A DNA stretch of 32,159 nt from CAZTQN01 sp964615765 (GCA_964615765.1 CAZTQN010000040.1:1-32159), one strand, 5' to 3'; positions 1-13,170 are shown, counted from the first letter of the stretch. Notes: generated from the sequence alone by a model not told the origin. Program-made: numbers and translations.

Positions 1-4286
<4,286 letters not shown>

Positions 4287-4306
4287 TTCCTCCATCCATG
4301 CCACAT

Positions 4307-4374
4307 CGCGTGGGCTCGTGGTCCCGACCTCGTCGAGATCACGAGCCCACGCGGCTTTTTGCCCGCCTTTTTTT
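4307..4374 (+). terminator. Intrinsic terminator of rpoC
   Basis: A perfect 14-bp inverted repeat (4307-4320 against 4340-4353, arm CGCGTGGGCTCGTG) with a 19-nt loop is followed on the plus strand by T-runs at 4356-4360 and 4368-4374. It begins 20 bases after the rpoC stop, so it should end rpoC transcription. The converging batE gene stops at 4381. Read from the minus strand the same hairpin has no U-tract, so it is probably efficient in one direction only. Confidence 0.9.
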
Positions 4375-4380
4375 CCGCCC

Positions 4381-5439
4381 TCACCGCGCCGGGCGAACCA
4401 TCTCGAGCGCCATCTCCGGCACCCAGTACGCCGCCGTCTGCGTCGCCATCGCGGCGTTCTCCGCCGTGTCGCCGCTCGCCGCCCCGCTCGCTGTCCCGCT
4501 CGCAGGCACGCTCCCGCTCACCGCACTCTGAAGCGCCGCCGCTGTCTCGCGCTCGGCGTCCGACGCGCCGATCGTCACCCGCGCCCACACCTCGCCCGCT
4601 ACTTCGCGCCGCTCGATGACTTGCACTTCCGTCCCCGCGGCGAGCGACGGCGTGGCGAACGTCTCGCTCTCAAACCCAGGCACCACCCGCGCCGCCGCGC
4701 CCTCCGCGATGATCACCGCGTCATCGCGCCCGCGCTCGTCGGCCCGCTGCAGCCACCACACAAGCCCGCCCAGCCCGGCCGCCGTCACGCCGAGTCCAAC
4801 CACGACTCCGCCGAGCGAACCGCGCCGCCCGCGCGACGTGCTCAGCCCGCCGCGAATCAGCGGCACGAGCACCAGCCACACAACCGCGACCGCCGTTCCG
4901 CTCACCACGCCGATCGTTACCCACGCCCGCGGCACGCCCGCCGCGATCGTCCGCGCCCGCTCGCGCACGCTCGGCTCCGGCACATCAACGGCTGACGGCG
5001 CGGTCGTGCTCGTCGCGGCCTTCGGGTCCCCCGCATCGGTCGGCCGGCGCAGCAGTTCGAGATTCTCCCGCGCCGCCGGCAGTGCCGGAGCGAGCGCCAC
5101 CGCCCGCCGCAGCGCCAGCACGGCCCGGGCCCGGTCGCCGCTGAGTGCCAGCGCCGTGCCCGCCGCGCTCCACGCGCGAGCCTGATCAAGATCCGTCGCG
5201 CCCGCGCGCCCCGCGAGTTCGCCGAACATTGCCGCCGCCAGACGGAGTTCCGCCCGCCCCGCCGCGTCGTCCGCCCGCACACGCACGCGTTCAACGCCGC
5301 GGTCATACGCCGCCAGCGCCGCGGCGTGCGTCGCCGCACCGTCGCTTGCCGCCGCGGATGACGCACTCGCGCACGCAAGGCCGACGACCGCCGTCGCGCA
5401 CCAGGTCACCAATACTCGAGACCGCGCCCTGCGCATCAC
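4381..5439 (-). CDS. batE: BatE-like TPR/SH3 membrane protein
   Basis: Last gene of the MoxR/Bat operon, 352 aa. An N-terminal signal-like hydrophobic stretch is followed by an alpha-helical TPR-like region (about residues 35-130, including a stretch of the form SGDRARAVLALRRAVALAPA), two transmembrane segments (about 170-195 and 205-225) and a C-terminal SH3-like domain that starts near AVIIAEGAAARV and ends with YWVPEMALEMV. TPR plus SH3 is the known architecture of BatE. The SH3 domain is interrupted by a Ser/Ala/Gly-rich insert of about 45 residues. The start is GTG at 5439 or ATG at 5436; either overlaps the batD stop, indicating translational coupling. The family is linked to aerotolerance or envelope stress in Bacteroides and Leptospira, but the biochemical role is unknown. 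Confidence 0.75.
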   Translation of the reverse strand: MMRRARSRVLVTWCATAVVGLACASASSAAASDGAATHAAALAAYDRGVERVRVRADDAAGRAELRLAAAMFGELAGRAGATDLDQARAWSAAGTALALSGDRARAVLALRRAVALAPALPAARENLELLRRPTDAGDPKAATSTTAPSAVDVPEPSVRERARTIAAGVPRAWVTIGVVSGTAVAVVWLVLVPLIRGGLSTSRGRRGSLGGVVVGLGVTAAGLGGLVWWLQRADERGRDDAVIIAEGAAARVVPGFESETFATPSLAAGTEVQVIERREVAGEVWARVTIGASDAERETAAALQSAVSGSVPASGTASGAASGDTAENAAMATQTAAYWVPEMALEMVRPAR

Positions 5440-7394
5440 GGGCCCTCCCGTTCAGCACCGGCGTGGATGCGCGCGATCAGCGCCATGGCTTCGCGAGCCA
5501 GACGGTCACTCTCTCCGGCGCGTTCCGCTGTGCCGCGGTGCCCGCCGAACGTCACCGCGTCCAGTCGCGCGAGCAGCCGCTCGATCTCAACACCAACGGT
5601 CTCATCGCGCCTTCGCAGGATCGGCGTGGCCTCCGGACCGGCCAGACGTCCGGCGGGCTGACCCGTCAGTCGGGCCGCGTAATCGCAGATCGCCCGGGCC
5701 ACGCCGTGCTCCGGCGCGGCCGATCGGGCCGCCCGTCCAAGCTCGCGCCGGAACAGGCGGTACGCGAGCCGGCGTCGCGCCCGCTCCGGGTTCCGCTCCG
5801 CCGCCCACCGCGCGGCCCGCACCGCGATCCCCGCTACGCCGAGCAGCCCGACGCCGAACAGTCCCAGCCGCAGCGCCCGCTCCGGCTGCGCATCCAGCAC
5901 GCCGAGCATCGGCGTCACCAGCGGCGCTCGCCGATCGATCGGGGCCAGACCGCCCACACGCTCCGCCGTCGGCGTCGGCGCATCATCCGGCTTCGCCGCG
6001 GCCGCCGCGTCCTCTTCTTCGAGCGCGCCCAACGCCCCAAGGTCCGCCGCCTCCGACGCGCGGATCTTCATCGCGATCGGCTGACTCCGCGCCACGCGGT
6101 ACGTCCCGCTCGCCGTGTCGAAATACGACAGCTCGATCGGCGGGATCACATCCCCCGCCGTCGACCGCGCCCGCACCTGGGCCCGGAACACCGCGCTGGT
6201 CGCGTCCGTCTCCGGCAAGACCGGATCACGCGGCGTGCGGAACGCCTTCGCCAGCGCCTGCCGCCGAAGATCCAGCGGCGGCACCAGCGACAGCGGGAAC
6301 GGCCCGTTCACCTTCACCGTGAGATCGATCGGGTCGCCCACGCTCGCGATGCTCTGTGCTGCGCTGGCCTCGACGGAATACGCGCCCACCAGCCCCGAGA
6401 AGTCCGCGGGTCGCCCTTCGCTCGGCAGCGCCCGCGCCTCCACCTTCACCGCCGGCGCCGACGCCGTCTGCCGTTCCAGCACCGACAGATCGTCGAACAC
6501 GCTGTCCATCATGGTGCGCTGCCGCTGCCCGACGACGACGTTGAAGTCGGCCCGCACCGGCCCGAGCGTGATCGTCCCCGGCGCTTTGGGGATCAGCACG
6601 CGCTCGATCGTCACCGTCCGCACCGTGCGCCCGTTGATCTCGCGGTTGCCCAGCGTCGCGATCGTCGTTGCGTCGCCGATCTTGATCTCGATATAGCGCG
6701 GGTCGATCGGCGACGTGCCCGGCGCTCGCGGGTCCGGCCCGTCAACAAGGTCCGCGTTCTCCGGCTGCGGCATCGTCAGCGCATACCCGCGGATCTCCCG
6801 CGCCAGCGTCCACACCACGCGCACCCGCACCGGCTCGCCAACGTACGCGCGCGTGTTCTCGACCTCCATCGCGAGCGCCACGTCCGTGCTCACCGTCGGC
6901 TCCGCGACCGTCACCGTCCGCGCCGGCGTCGTGAACGTCTGCCCGTTCACCGTCACGGTGATGGGGGGGATGGTCAGCTCGCCGGCACGCGTCGGCCGCA
7001 GCGAGTAGAGCAGCCCCGTCACCACCTCCGTCCGCGTGTTCCACCGACCGCCGCTGAACACGCTCGACGTGCTCGAACGGTTCTGCGGCCCGAGATACTG
7101 CACGACCGCGCCGGGCACTTCGACGGTGGGCGGTTCCACGCCGCTCGCGCCCGCGACGGTGATCTCCAGCGTCGCCGCGTCGCCAAGGAACACGCGCCCG
7201 GGCCGCACATCAACACCGACCTGCACCTCGCCCGCGGCCTGCTGCGCCATCGCCGTCGCGCCGGGCATCGCCGCGCTCATCAGCGCCGCGCCGCACCCAG
7301 CCCGCGCCGCCGCACGCAGCACGCGCGTGAGCACCACCGCCGCCACCAGTCGGCGTGCGCGCCCGGGCTTGTCATGCACACCCGCGCGGGTCAC
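5436..7394 (-). CDS. batD: BatD family protein (oxygen-tolerance type)
   Basis: 652 aa, exported and membrane-anchored. After a long Ala/Arg-rich signal region (signal end near MAQQAAGEV) come repeated beta-sandwich domains typical of BatD, with the pattern VDVRPGRVFLGDAATLEITV and later ALAMEVENTRAYVGEPVRVRV. A transmembrane segment (about 505-525, LRLGLFGVGLLGVAGIAV) is followed by an Arg-rich helical cytoplasmic tail. Length matches the family (about 550-650). The ATG start overlaps the batC stop (ATGA), and its own stop overlaps the batE start. BatD proteins are thought to present periplasmic domains in a complex with the BatA and BatB vWA proteins. The N-terminal 50 residues are long for a signal, and translation could begin at an internal start. 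Confidence 0.85.
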   Translation of the reverse strand: MTRAGVHDKPGRARRLVAAVVLTRVLRAAARAGCGAALMSAAMPGATAMAQQAAGEVQVGVDVRPGRVFLGDAATLEITVAGASGVEPPTVEVPGAVVQYLGPQNRSSTSSVFSGGRWNTRTEVVTGLLYSLRPTRAGELTIPPITVTVNGQTFTTPARTVTVAEPTVSTDVALAMEVENTRAYVGEPVRVRVVWTLAREIRGYALTMPQPENADLVDGPDPRAPGTSPIDPRYIEIKIGDATTIATLGNREINGRTVRTVTIERVLIPKAPGTITLGPVRADFNVVVGQRQRTMMDSVFDDLSVLERQTASAPAVKVEARALPSEGRPADFSGLVGAYSVEASAAQSIASVGDPIDLTVKVNGPFPLSLVPPLDLRRQALAKAFRTPRDPVLPETDATSAVFRAQVRARSTAGDVIPPIELSYFDTASGTYRVARSQPIAMKIRASEAADLGALGALEEEDAAAAAKPDDAPTPTAERVGGLAPIDRRAPLVTPMLGVLDAQPERALRLGLFGVGLLGVAGIAVRAARWAAERNPERARRRLAYRLFRRELGRAARSAAPEHGVARAICDYAARLTGQPAGRLAGPEATPILRRRDETVGVEIERLLARLDAVTFGGHRGTAERAGESDRLAREAMALIARIHAGAEREGP

Positions 7395-8950
7395 CAGTCC
7401 TTCTCCACCGGCGCCGGCCGCCGCATCTGCCGCAGGAACCGCTCGATGGCCCGCTGTTCCCGCTGCTCGCGTTCGAGAATCTCCGCCGCGACGCGATCAA
7501 ACTCCCGCGGCGTGCCCTCCTGCCCTTGCTGCTGCTGCGGTTGCTGCTGCTGGTTCTGGGCCTGCTGCTGTTTCTGCTGATCCTCTTGCTGCTGACGTTC
7601 CTGCGCGCGGGCCGCCTCCACCTGCTGCGTCTGCTCCGCGGCTTGACGGATCTGCTCCGCCGCCTGTTGCTGCTGCGGCGCGGCGTCCTGCGGCCGCTGC
7701 TGATCCAGCGCCTTCTCCGCCTCCTGCTGCGTCTGCTGCGCACGATCCAACCGCTCCGCCGCCTGCTTCAGCGCCTCGCGCCGCTCGGCGTTCTGCTCCT
7801 GCTCCGCCTGCTGTCGCAGCGCCTCGGCCGCCTGCTTCGTCCGCTCGCGCAGGTCCTTCTGCTCCTGCGACGCGCTCGCTGAGGGCTGCGATGCCGGCTC
7901 CGGCTTGTTCTGCTCGCCCGCTTGCTCGCCCTTCTTCGCACCGTCCGGCTTGGCCGCGTCCGACGGCTGCTTGTCCCCGTCCTTCGGCGCCGCGTCCTTG
8001 CCTGACTCCGGCTTCGCAGGTTCCGGCTGGGGCGCGGGGTCCTTCTTCTCGCCGTCTTGCGGCTTGCTCTCCGGCTTCTGCGCATCGGGCTTCTGTGCAT
8101 CGGGTTTGGGGGCTTCGCTCTTCTTGCCGTCCTGCTTCGCCGACGAATCCGCCTGCCGCTGCTGCTCATCCGCAAGCGACTTGAGTGCATCGCTCATCGA
8201 CTGCGAAGGCTGCTGCTCCTGCTCGCCCGGCTTCTGCTCGCCCTGATTCTGCTGCTGCCCTTGCTGCTGCTGCTGGCCTTCCGAAGGCTTCTGCTCGCCC
8301 TGACCCTGCTTGTTCTGCTGCTGCTGTTGCTGCTGCTTCTCCTGCTCGCGGAGCGCCTTTTCGATCTCGGCGATCACCTGCTGCGTCAGTTCCACGCCCT
8401 GGAACGCCTCCAGGTCCTTCCGGTGCAACTTCGCGGCTTGCCGATACGCCCGCTCGGCCTGACGCAGATGCTCCAGCGTCGCTTTCGGATCTTCCTGCAG
8501 CGCGTGGGCCGCACGCCGACGCGACACCTCGCCAAGGTTGTACGCCGCTTTCCCGCGCACCTCCGCCGGAGCGCGGCTGGCCAGCGCCGAGCGCAGCAGC
8601 GCGTCCGCTTCATCCAGCCGATCCTTCGACAGCGCCAGCGCGCCAAGGTCATACGTCAGCCGCGCCAAGCGCGGGTCGTCCGCGCTCAGCCCGGTCCCCG
8701 CGTCCAGCCGCTTCAGCGCGCCGTCCAGATCCCCCGCACGCACCAGCCCATCGATCTCGACTGCGGCATCGCCCGCGCTCGCTTCAGCCGCGCCCGCGAT
8801 AGCGCCGTTCGCCGCGCGTTCCGCCGACGGAGCCGTCTGCCCCGTCTGCGCGGTCTGGCCATGCGCCGCGCACGCCGCACCCAGCACCACCGCCGCGGCG
8901 ATCGCCCGCCGGGCCCGACCAGAGTTGTCACACCGCTCGGCTTCGTGCAT
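7391..8950 (-). CDS. batC: BatC-like exported TPR protein with Gln/Glu/Lys-rich region
   Basis: 519 aa. Residues 1-32 look like a signal sequence ending near CAAHGQ. Residues 45-190 form TPR-like helices (DLDGALKRLDAGTG, KAAYNLGEVSRRRA). From about 195 to 500 the protein is low-complexity, dominated by Gln, Glu, Lys, Pro and Ala, with poly-Gln runs; it then closes with a short Arg-rich segment. Position after two vWA genes and before batD matches BatC. Its ATG lies 23 bases inside batB, and its stop forms ATGA with batD. The TPR part probably scaffolds partner proteins; the Gln-rich part may form coiled coil or a flexible spacer. The assignment rests on context plus TPRs, because the low-complexity region carries no family signal. 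Confidence 0.75.
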   Translation of the reverse strand: MHEAERCDNSGRARRAIAAAVVLGAACAAHGQTAQTGQTAPSAERAANGAIAGAAEASAGDAAVEIDGLVRAGDLDGALKRLDAGTGLSADDPRLARLTYDLGALALSKDRLDEADALLRSALASRAPAEVRGKAAYNLGEVSRRRAAHALQEDPKATLEHLRQAERAYRQAAKLHRKDLEAFQGVELTQQVIAEIEKALREQEKQQQQQQQNKQGQGEQKPSEGQQQQQGQQQNQGEQKPGEQEQQPSQSMSDALKSLADEQQRQADSSAKQDGKKSEAPKPDAQKPDAQKPESKPQDGEKKDPAPQPEPAKPESGKDAAPKDGDKQPSDAAKPDGAKKGEQAGEQNKPEPASQPSASASQEQKDLRERTKQAAEALRQQAEQEQNAERREALKQAAERLDRAQQTQQEAEKALDQQRPQDAAPQQQQAAEQIRQAAEQTQQVEAARAQERQQQEDQQKQQQAQNQQQQPQQQQGQEGTPREFDRVAAEILEREQREQRAIERFLRQMRRPAPVEKDW

Positions 8951-10034
8951 GGATCAGTACCTCAACGCCCATCGCCGCCAGCGCCAGCGCCAGCACCCAT
9001 TGAAAAAGTTCGGTGTACGCCTTGGTTTCCTGCGTGCCGAACGTCGCGTTCTCGCTGCTCCGCATCAGCAGTTGATACACCCGATCGAGCTCGACGTTCC
9101 CCGTCCCGACGTTGATCGCCGCCCCGCCGGGTGTGATTTCGGCGATCGCTCGCAACGCCGCGAAGTTCAACTTCGACCGCACCGGCTCGCCCTGGAAGCT
9201 CATGAACGACCCGGGCTGCGACGCGTCCGGCACCGGCGGCGGCGCCACCGCGCCGGTCGCCGGCCCCGGCGGTGCTGCGGGCACCAGCGCGCCACCCTCG
9301 GACCCGAGCCCGACCGTCACCACGCGCACGCCCCGCTCCGCCGCGAGCCGCGCTGCCCCCTGCGGGTCCGACGCCGTGTCCTCCCCGTCCGTCAGCACGA
9401 AGATCGTCCGCGACCGCGCCGGCGCCTTCTCGCCACGCGGCACATCCGCGAACAGGATCGCCAGCGCCCCGCGGATGGCATCGCCGATCGCCGTCCCGCC
9501 GCGCGAGACCGAGTCCGGCGTCAGATCCTCAAGCTGCATCCGCGCAAACGCGTAGTCCGACGTCAACGGGCTCTTGAGCACCGACGTCCCCGCGAACGCG
9601 ACGATCCCGACGCGGTCCCCCTGCAGCACGTCCAGCACATCGCCCACGGCGAGCTTGGCCCGCTCCAGCCGGTTCGGGCGAAGATCCTGCGCCAGCATCG
9701 ACCGCGACACGTCGATCGCGAACACCACGTCGCGCCCGGCCCGCTCCACCGCCCGCGGCTTGGGGTCGTGCGCCGGCCGGGCCAGCGCGACAACCACCAG
9801 CCCGATCGCCACGCCCGTCGCCGCGAGCCCCGCGATCGCGCTCCCGTCACGCGCCAGCCGCGCAAACCGGCCCGCGTCGGCCTGGTCAAAGTACCGACGC
9901 AACGCCCGCGTCCGGCCGACCAGCCCGAGGCTGGCGAGCAGCACCACGCCCAGCGCGCCGACGAGCCACGCCAGCCGCCCGGGTTCGAGCAGCGTCGGCT
10001 CCTTCAGCGGCAGCAGTTCCAGCAGCCCGTTCAT
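8928..10034 (-). CDS. batB: BatB von Willebrand factor A membrane protein
   Basis: 368 aa. Two N-terminal transmembrane segments (about 18-38 and 68-88) precede a vWA domain with a complete MIDAS metal site (DVSRS in VVFAIDVSRSM, and a second element LTDGEDTA). A C-terminal transmembrane helix (ELFQWVLALALAAMGVEVLI) closes the protein. This is the standard BatA/BatB layout, with the metal-binding vWA domain facing the periplasm. The ATG at 10034 was chosen because it overlaps the batA stop (ATGA) and begins directly before the first hydrophobic helix; the frame stays open far upstream only because of codon bias. A Pro/Ala/Gly-rich loop sits between the vWA core and the last helix. Confidence 0.9.
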   Translation of the reverse strand: MNGLLELLPLKEPTLLEPGRLAWLVGALGVVLLASLGLVGRTRALRRYFDQADAGRFARLARDGSAIAGLAATGVAIGLVVVALARPAHDPKPRAVERAGRDVVFAIDVSRSMLAQDLRPNRLERAKLAVGDVLDVLQGDRVGIVAFAGTSVLKSPLTSDYAFARMQLEDLTPDSVSRGGTAIGDAIRGALAILFADVPRGEKAPARSRTIFVLTDGEDTASDPQGAARLAAERGVRVVTVGLGSEGGALVPAAPPGPATGAVAPPPVPDASQPGSFMSFQGEPVRSKLNFAALRAIAEITPGGAAINVGTGNVELDRVYQLLMRSSENATFGTQETKAYTELFQWVLALALAAMGVEVLIHARSRAV

Positions 10035-11119
10035 GCCGGCAGCCTCCGCAAGAGGAGCCCCGCGAGCAGCGCCCGCGCCGCCAGCGCCGCGGCACCGATC
10101 GCCGCCGGCCCCGCGAACAGTTCGACGTAGTCGATCGCGTCGACCGTGCGCACCTCGGAGCGTTCCAAGCGATCGATCTCCGCCGCGATCTGTCGCAGGG
10201 ACTGCGCGTCCGTCGCGCGCCAGTACTTCCCGCCCGTCATCGTCGCGATGTTGCCGAGCGTCTCCTCGTCGATCTCGTTGCCAATCGGCACGCGCTGCTC
10301 GCCGAAGGGCGTGCGCACGATCTGGAAGCCCGGCCCGCCGACACCGATCGTGTACACGCGGATGCCCCATTCCGCCGCCAACCGGGCCGACTCGATCGGG
10401 GCCCGCTCGCCCGCGTTGTTGTCGCCGTCGGTGAGCAGCACGATGACCTTGCTCTTGAGCGAGAACGACTCGTCGCCGGGGTCGTTGGAATCGCGGGCCC
10501 GAATCTCCTGCTCCGCCGTGCGCAGTCGCGCCGCGGCGAGCGCCAGCCCATCGCCGATCGCCGTGCCGTCCTCGTACCGCTGCTGGGCCAGCTCGATCGC
10601 GTCGACCAGCTGCACCACCGTTCGCGGATCGCGGATGAGCGGGCAGTTGGTCTCCGCGAACCGAGCGAACGAGATCAGCCCGATCAGGTCGCTCTCGCGC
10701 CCCGCCAGCCCGCGTCCGTCGCCGAGAAGAAAGTCGTGCAGCACGCTCTTGACGACTTCCATGCGCGTCTTGATCGCGCCGTCGTAATCCATCTGCCGCT
10801 GCATCGACGCCGACCGGTCGACCACGAGCTGGATCGCGATCGCCTCCGTCGTCGTGCGCACGCGCCCTTCCGCGAGCTGCGGGCGAGCCAGCGCCACGAT
10901 GAGCAGACACGCCCCGAGCACCTGCAGCGCTCCCGGCACGAACATCAGCCGCTGCCGCAGTGATCGCGGCACATCCAGCCCGGCCGGCCCCATCGGCAGG
11001 GGCAGCGCCGCCTCGCGCGTGCGCGGCCGCCACAGCGCGAGCGCCAGCGGCACCACCAGCAGCACCAGCGCCCACGGCGCGGCGAAGGTCACGCGATCAA
11101 TGACGCTCAGGTCGATCAC
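10031..11119 (-). CDS. batA: BatA von Willebrand factor A membrane protein
   Basis: 362 aa. Two transmembrane helices near the N-terminus (WALVLLVVPLALALW and VLGACLLIVALARPQ), a vWA domain with MIDAS residues DRSAS and LTDGDNNAG, and a C-terminal hydrophobic helix. The GG-rich 'IGVGG' strand and the Arg-containing NEIDEETL segment follow the BatA pattern. The start is GTG at 11119, chosen because it forms a GTGA overlap with the preceding gene and places the first helix about ten residues in. It lies directly upstream of batB, as in other Bat loci. The two vWA proteins may form a heteromeric assembly controlled by the MoxR ATPase; that is inference from the family. Confidence 0.9.
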   Translation of the reverse strand: MIDLSVIDRVTFAAPWALVLLVVPLALALWRPRTREAALPLPMGPAGLDVPRSLRQRLMFVPGALQVLGACLLIVALARPQLAEGRVRTTTEAIAIQLVVDRSASMQRQMDYDGAIKTRMEVVKSVLHDFLLGDGRGLAGRESDLIGLISFARFAETNCPLIRDPRTVVQLVDAIELAQQRYEDGTAIGDGLALAAARLRTAEQEIRARDSNDPGDESFSLKSKVIVLLTDGDNNAGERAPIESARLAAEWGIRVYTIGVGGPGFQIVRTPFGEQRVPIGNEIDEETLGNIATMTGGKYWRATDAQSLRQIAAEIDRLERSEVRTVDAIDYVELFAGPAAIGAAALAARALLAGLLLRRLPA

Positions 11120-12258
11120 GCGCGACCTCCCGCGTTCGACGCCCCGCCCGACCGCGCCAGCACCACGCCCACATCCCGCGCCATCACCACCGCGGCCCGC
11201 GCCGCGTCGGCACTGCGGGCCGCCGGGTTGAACTGGGCCGCTTCCAGCACGCTCAGCGCCTTGACGACATCCTCGCGCACCCGCACACCCATCATCGGGT
11301 GCGCGTCCATCGCCGACGCCAGGAGCGACCGCAGTTCCGCCGCCGTGCGCGAGTTCGCGCCGACGCCTGTGGTGTGCGTGATGATCGTGCGCAGCGCCGC
11401 GCTCGCGGCGCCGAGGGTCGTGGAAGCGCGTGCCCCATCCGCATCGCCCGCGCCGATCTGCGTCGCGGCCCGCTCCAGCAGGCGTAGCGCGGCTTGAACC
11501 GGGTCGACCGTCCGCCGCCGGCCGCGCATGAACACTGCGACGGCGATCGCTACCAGCGCTAGCACCGCGCCGCCGATCGCCCACAGCGGCACGCCGTCCT
11601 TCTCCGCCGCGATCGCGTCGGTCGTCGGCGTGATCGCCTCATCCACCGGCGGCTTGGGCCGCAGTTCCGGCACCGAGCCATCCTTCGGCAATGTCGACGT
11701 CACGCGCACCGGCACCGGCGACGCCGTCACCGCCGGCAAGCCCGGCGCCGAAACCCTCCACGCGGGAAGCGTCCGTTCTCCCGGCAAAAACGGCCCGAGC
11801 ACGAGGTCGACGATGGTCCGCTCCATCCGCCGCGGCCCGCTGTCCGCCGGCGTGTCCACCGCGACAAACTCGCGCCGCGTCAGTTGCGACAGGATCTGCC
11901 AATCCTCGCCGAGCGACTCGGCGAACGCGGGCAGGGTGATCGCCGCGCCGACGGGCGCGTCGACGCTCAAACGCACGCGCACCGTCTCCGCCGGCGTCAG
12001 CGTGGTGCGATCGACACGCATCCCAAGGCGCAGCCCGTCCGCCGTCGGCCCGGCGAATGTGTTGTCCACCGCCCACACACCCGCCGGCGCGACAGGCTCG
12101 ATCGGCGCGACATCGCCACTCGCAGGCGCGGGCTTCGCCGCGTTCGCGCCGTCGCCCGGCGCCTGCGCCCACGCCGCGCAGGCCCACAGCATCGGCGCGC
12201 ACGCCGCGATGGTCCGCGTGCCCCGCGCCGCACGCATCATCCGCTCGCGCCGCATCAT
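11116..12258 (-). CDS. BatD-related single-pass membrane protein of the Bat operon
   Basis: 380 aa. A signal sequence (to about residue 31, ending AWAQ) is followed by a linker, a beta-rich extracytoplasmic domain that resembles a BatD N-terminal unit (GLRLGMRVDRTTLTPAETVRV), one transmembrane helix (VPLWAIGGAVLALVAIAVAVF, about 225-245) and a helical cytoplasmic domain of about 130 residues. Many moxR-DUF58-bat loci carry a small membrane protein (DUF4381 type) at this position; this one resembles it in the TM plus cytoplasmic part but has an added extracytoplasmic domain. The ATG overlaps the DUF58 stop (ATGA), and its stop overlaps batA. Family assignment is by topology and context only. 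Confidence 0.7.
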   Translation of the reverse strand: MMRRERMMRAARGTRTIAACAPMLWACAAWAQAPGDGANAAKPAPASGDVAPIEPVAPAGVWAVDNTFAGPTADGLRLGMRVDRTTLTPAETVRVRLSVDAPVGAAITLPAFAESLGEDWQILSQLTRREFVAVDTPADSGPRRMERTIVDLVLGPFLPGERTLPAWRVSAPGLPAVTASPVPVRVTSTLPKDGSVPELRPKPPVDEAITPTTDAIAAEKDGVPLWAIGGAVLALVAIAVAVFMRGRRRTVDPVQAALRLLERAATQIGAGDADGARASTTLGAASAALRTIITHTTGVGANSRTAAELRSLLASAMDAHPMMGVRVREDVVKALSVLEAAQFNPAARSADAARAAVVMARDVGVVLARSGGASNAGGRA

Positions 12259-13130
12259 CGCCGATGCTCCCGCACGCGGAACAGTTCGATGAGGTCATGG
12301 ATATACGGCCGGTCCGTCGACAACCGCACCAGGTCCGTCCGGTGATCCCGGAACGCCGCCTCAACCTCTTCCTGCCGGCGCTCATAGGCCGCGCGGAACG
12401 CGTCGCGCACGCGCCGGCTGGACGTATCCAGCACCCGCGTCGCGCCGCTCTCGGGGTCGATGGTGCGCACCAGTCCGACGTCCGGCAGTTCCCGCTCGCG
12501 CGGGTCGACGATCTGGATCGCGGTCAGATCGTGGCGCACGCCCAGCCGTCGGCACGCGTCCGCCGCCGGCGCGTCGAGGAAGTCCGAGATCAGGAATACC
12601 ACCGCCGTGCGGCGCAGTGTCCGACCCAGATGCTCCGCGACCACGTCGAAATTTGTTCCGCGCCCCTCCGGCTCCACCGCCAGCAGTTCGCGGATCAAGC
12701 GCAGCACGTGCCGCGACCCCTTCGCCGGCGGCACGGCCAGCTCGATCCGGTCCGTGAACACCGTCAGCCCGACGCGGTCGTTCTTCTTGATCGCGGCGAA
12801 ACTCAGCACCCCCGCGATCTCCGCCGCCAGTTCCCGCTTGGTCCGCGGCTGCGTCGAGAAATCTCCCGACGCCGAGAAGTCGACGCACAGCATGATCGTC
12901 AGCTCGCGCTCTTCGCTGAACCGCTTGACAAACGGCCGCCCCGTCCGCGCCGTAACGTTCCAGTCGATCGACCGGATGTCGTCGCCCGGCTGATACTCGC
13001 GCACGTCGGCGAACTCGATCCCGCGCCCGCGGAACGCCGACGAATACTCCCCGGCGAACACCTCCGTCACCAGCCGACGCGTGGTGATCTCCAGATGCTT
13101 GACCTGCCTGGACAGTTCCGCCGGGTTCAT
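12255..13130 (-). CDS. DUF58 domain protein (vWA-like)
   Basis: 291 aa, soluble. It carries the DUF58 signature: an FRGRGIEFADVREYQPGDD block followed by IRSIDWNVTAR near residues 33-62. A vWA-like fold follows, with a complete metal-site motif DFSAS and VVFLISDF later on. DUF58 proteins are encoded next to MoxR ATPases in very many bacteria and are thought to be partners or substrates of the ATPase; no enzyme activity is known. The gene starts 40 bases after moxR with ATG at 13130 and overlaps the next gene by ATGA. Length is typical (about 290-310 residues for this subgroup). Confidence 0.92.
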   Translation of the reverse strand: MNPAELSRQVKHLEITTRRLVTEVFAGEYSSAFRGRGIEFADVREYQPGDDIRSIDWNVTARTGRPFVKRFSEERELTIMLCVDFSASGDFSTQPRTKRELAAEIAGVLSFAAIKKNDRVGLTVFTDRIELAVPPAKGSRHVLRLIRELLAVEPEGRGTNFDVVAEHLGRTLRRTAVVFLISDFLDAPAADACRRLGVRHDLTAIQIVDPRERELPDVGLVRTIDPESGATRVLDTSSRRVRDAFRAAYERRQEEVEAAFRDHRTDLVRLSTDRPYIHDLIELFRVREHRR

Positions 13131-13170
13131 GCTTGATCAGCCGCCCTCCCGCCTTTCAGCGCTCGCCGCC

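Noticed and set aside
5145..7580. Long plus-strand open frame of 811 codons opposite batD and batE
   Set aside because: It is Arg/Pro/His-rich, has no domain pattern, and lies opposite genes with clear BatD and BatE features. Long antisense frames are expected in GC-rich DNA.
7500..8350. CTG/CAG-rich triplet tracts as a tandem repeat array or CRISPR
   Set aside because: The triplets encode Gln-rich BatC sequence in frame; there are no uniform repeats and spacers.
10035..11075. Upstream extension of the batB frame to a 715-residue protein
   Set aside because: The extra sequence is Gly/Ala/Arg shadow opposite the batA frame; the ATG at 10034 overlaps the batA stop and precedes the first membrane helix.
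11120..11584. Upstream extension of the batA frame
   Set aside because: It overlaps the preceding gene and lacks hydrophobic or conserved sequence; GTG at 11119 fits the overlap pattern of the operon.
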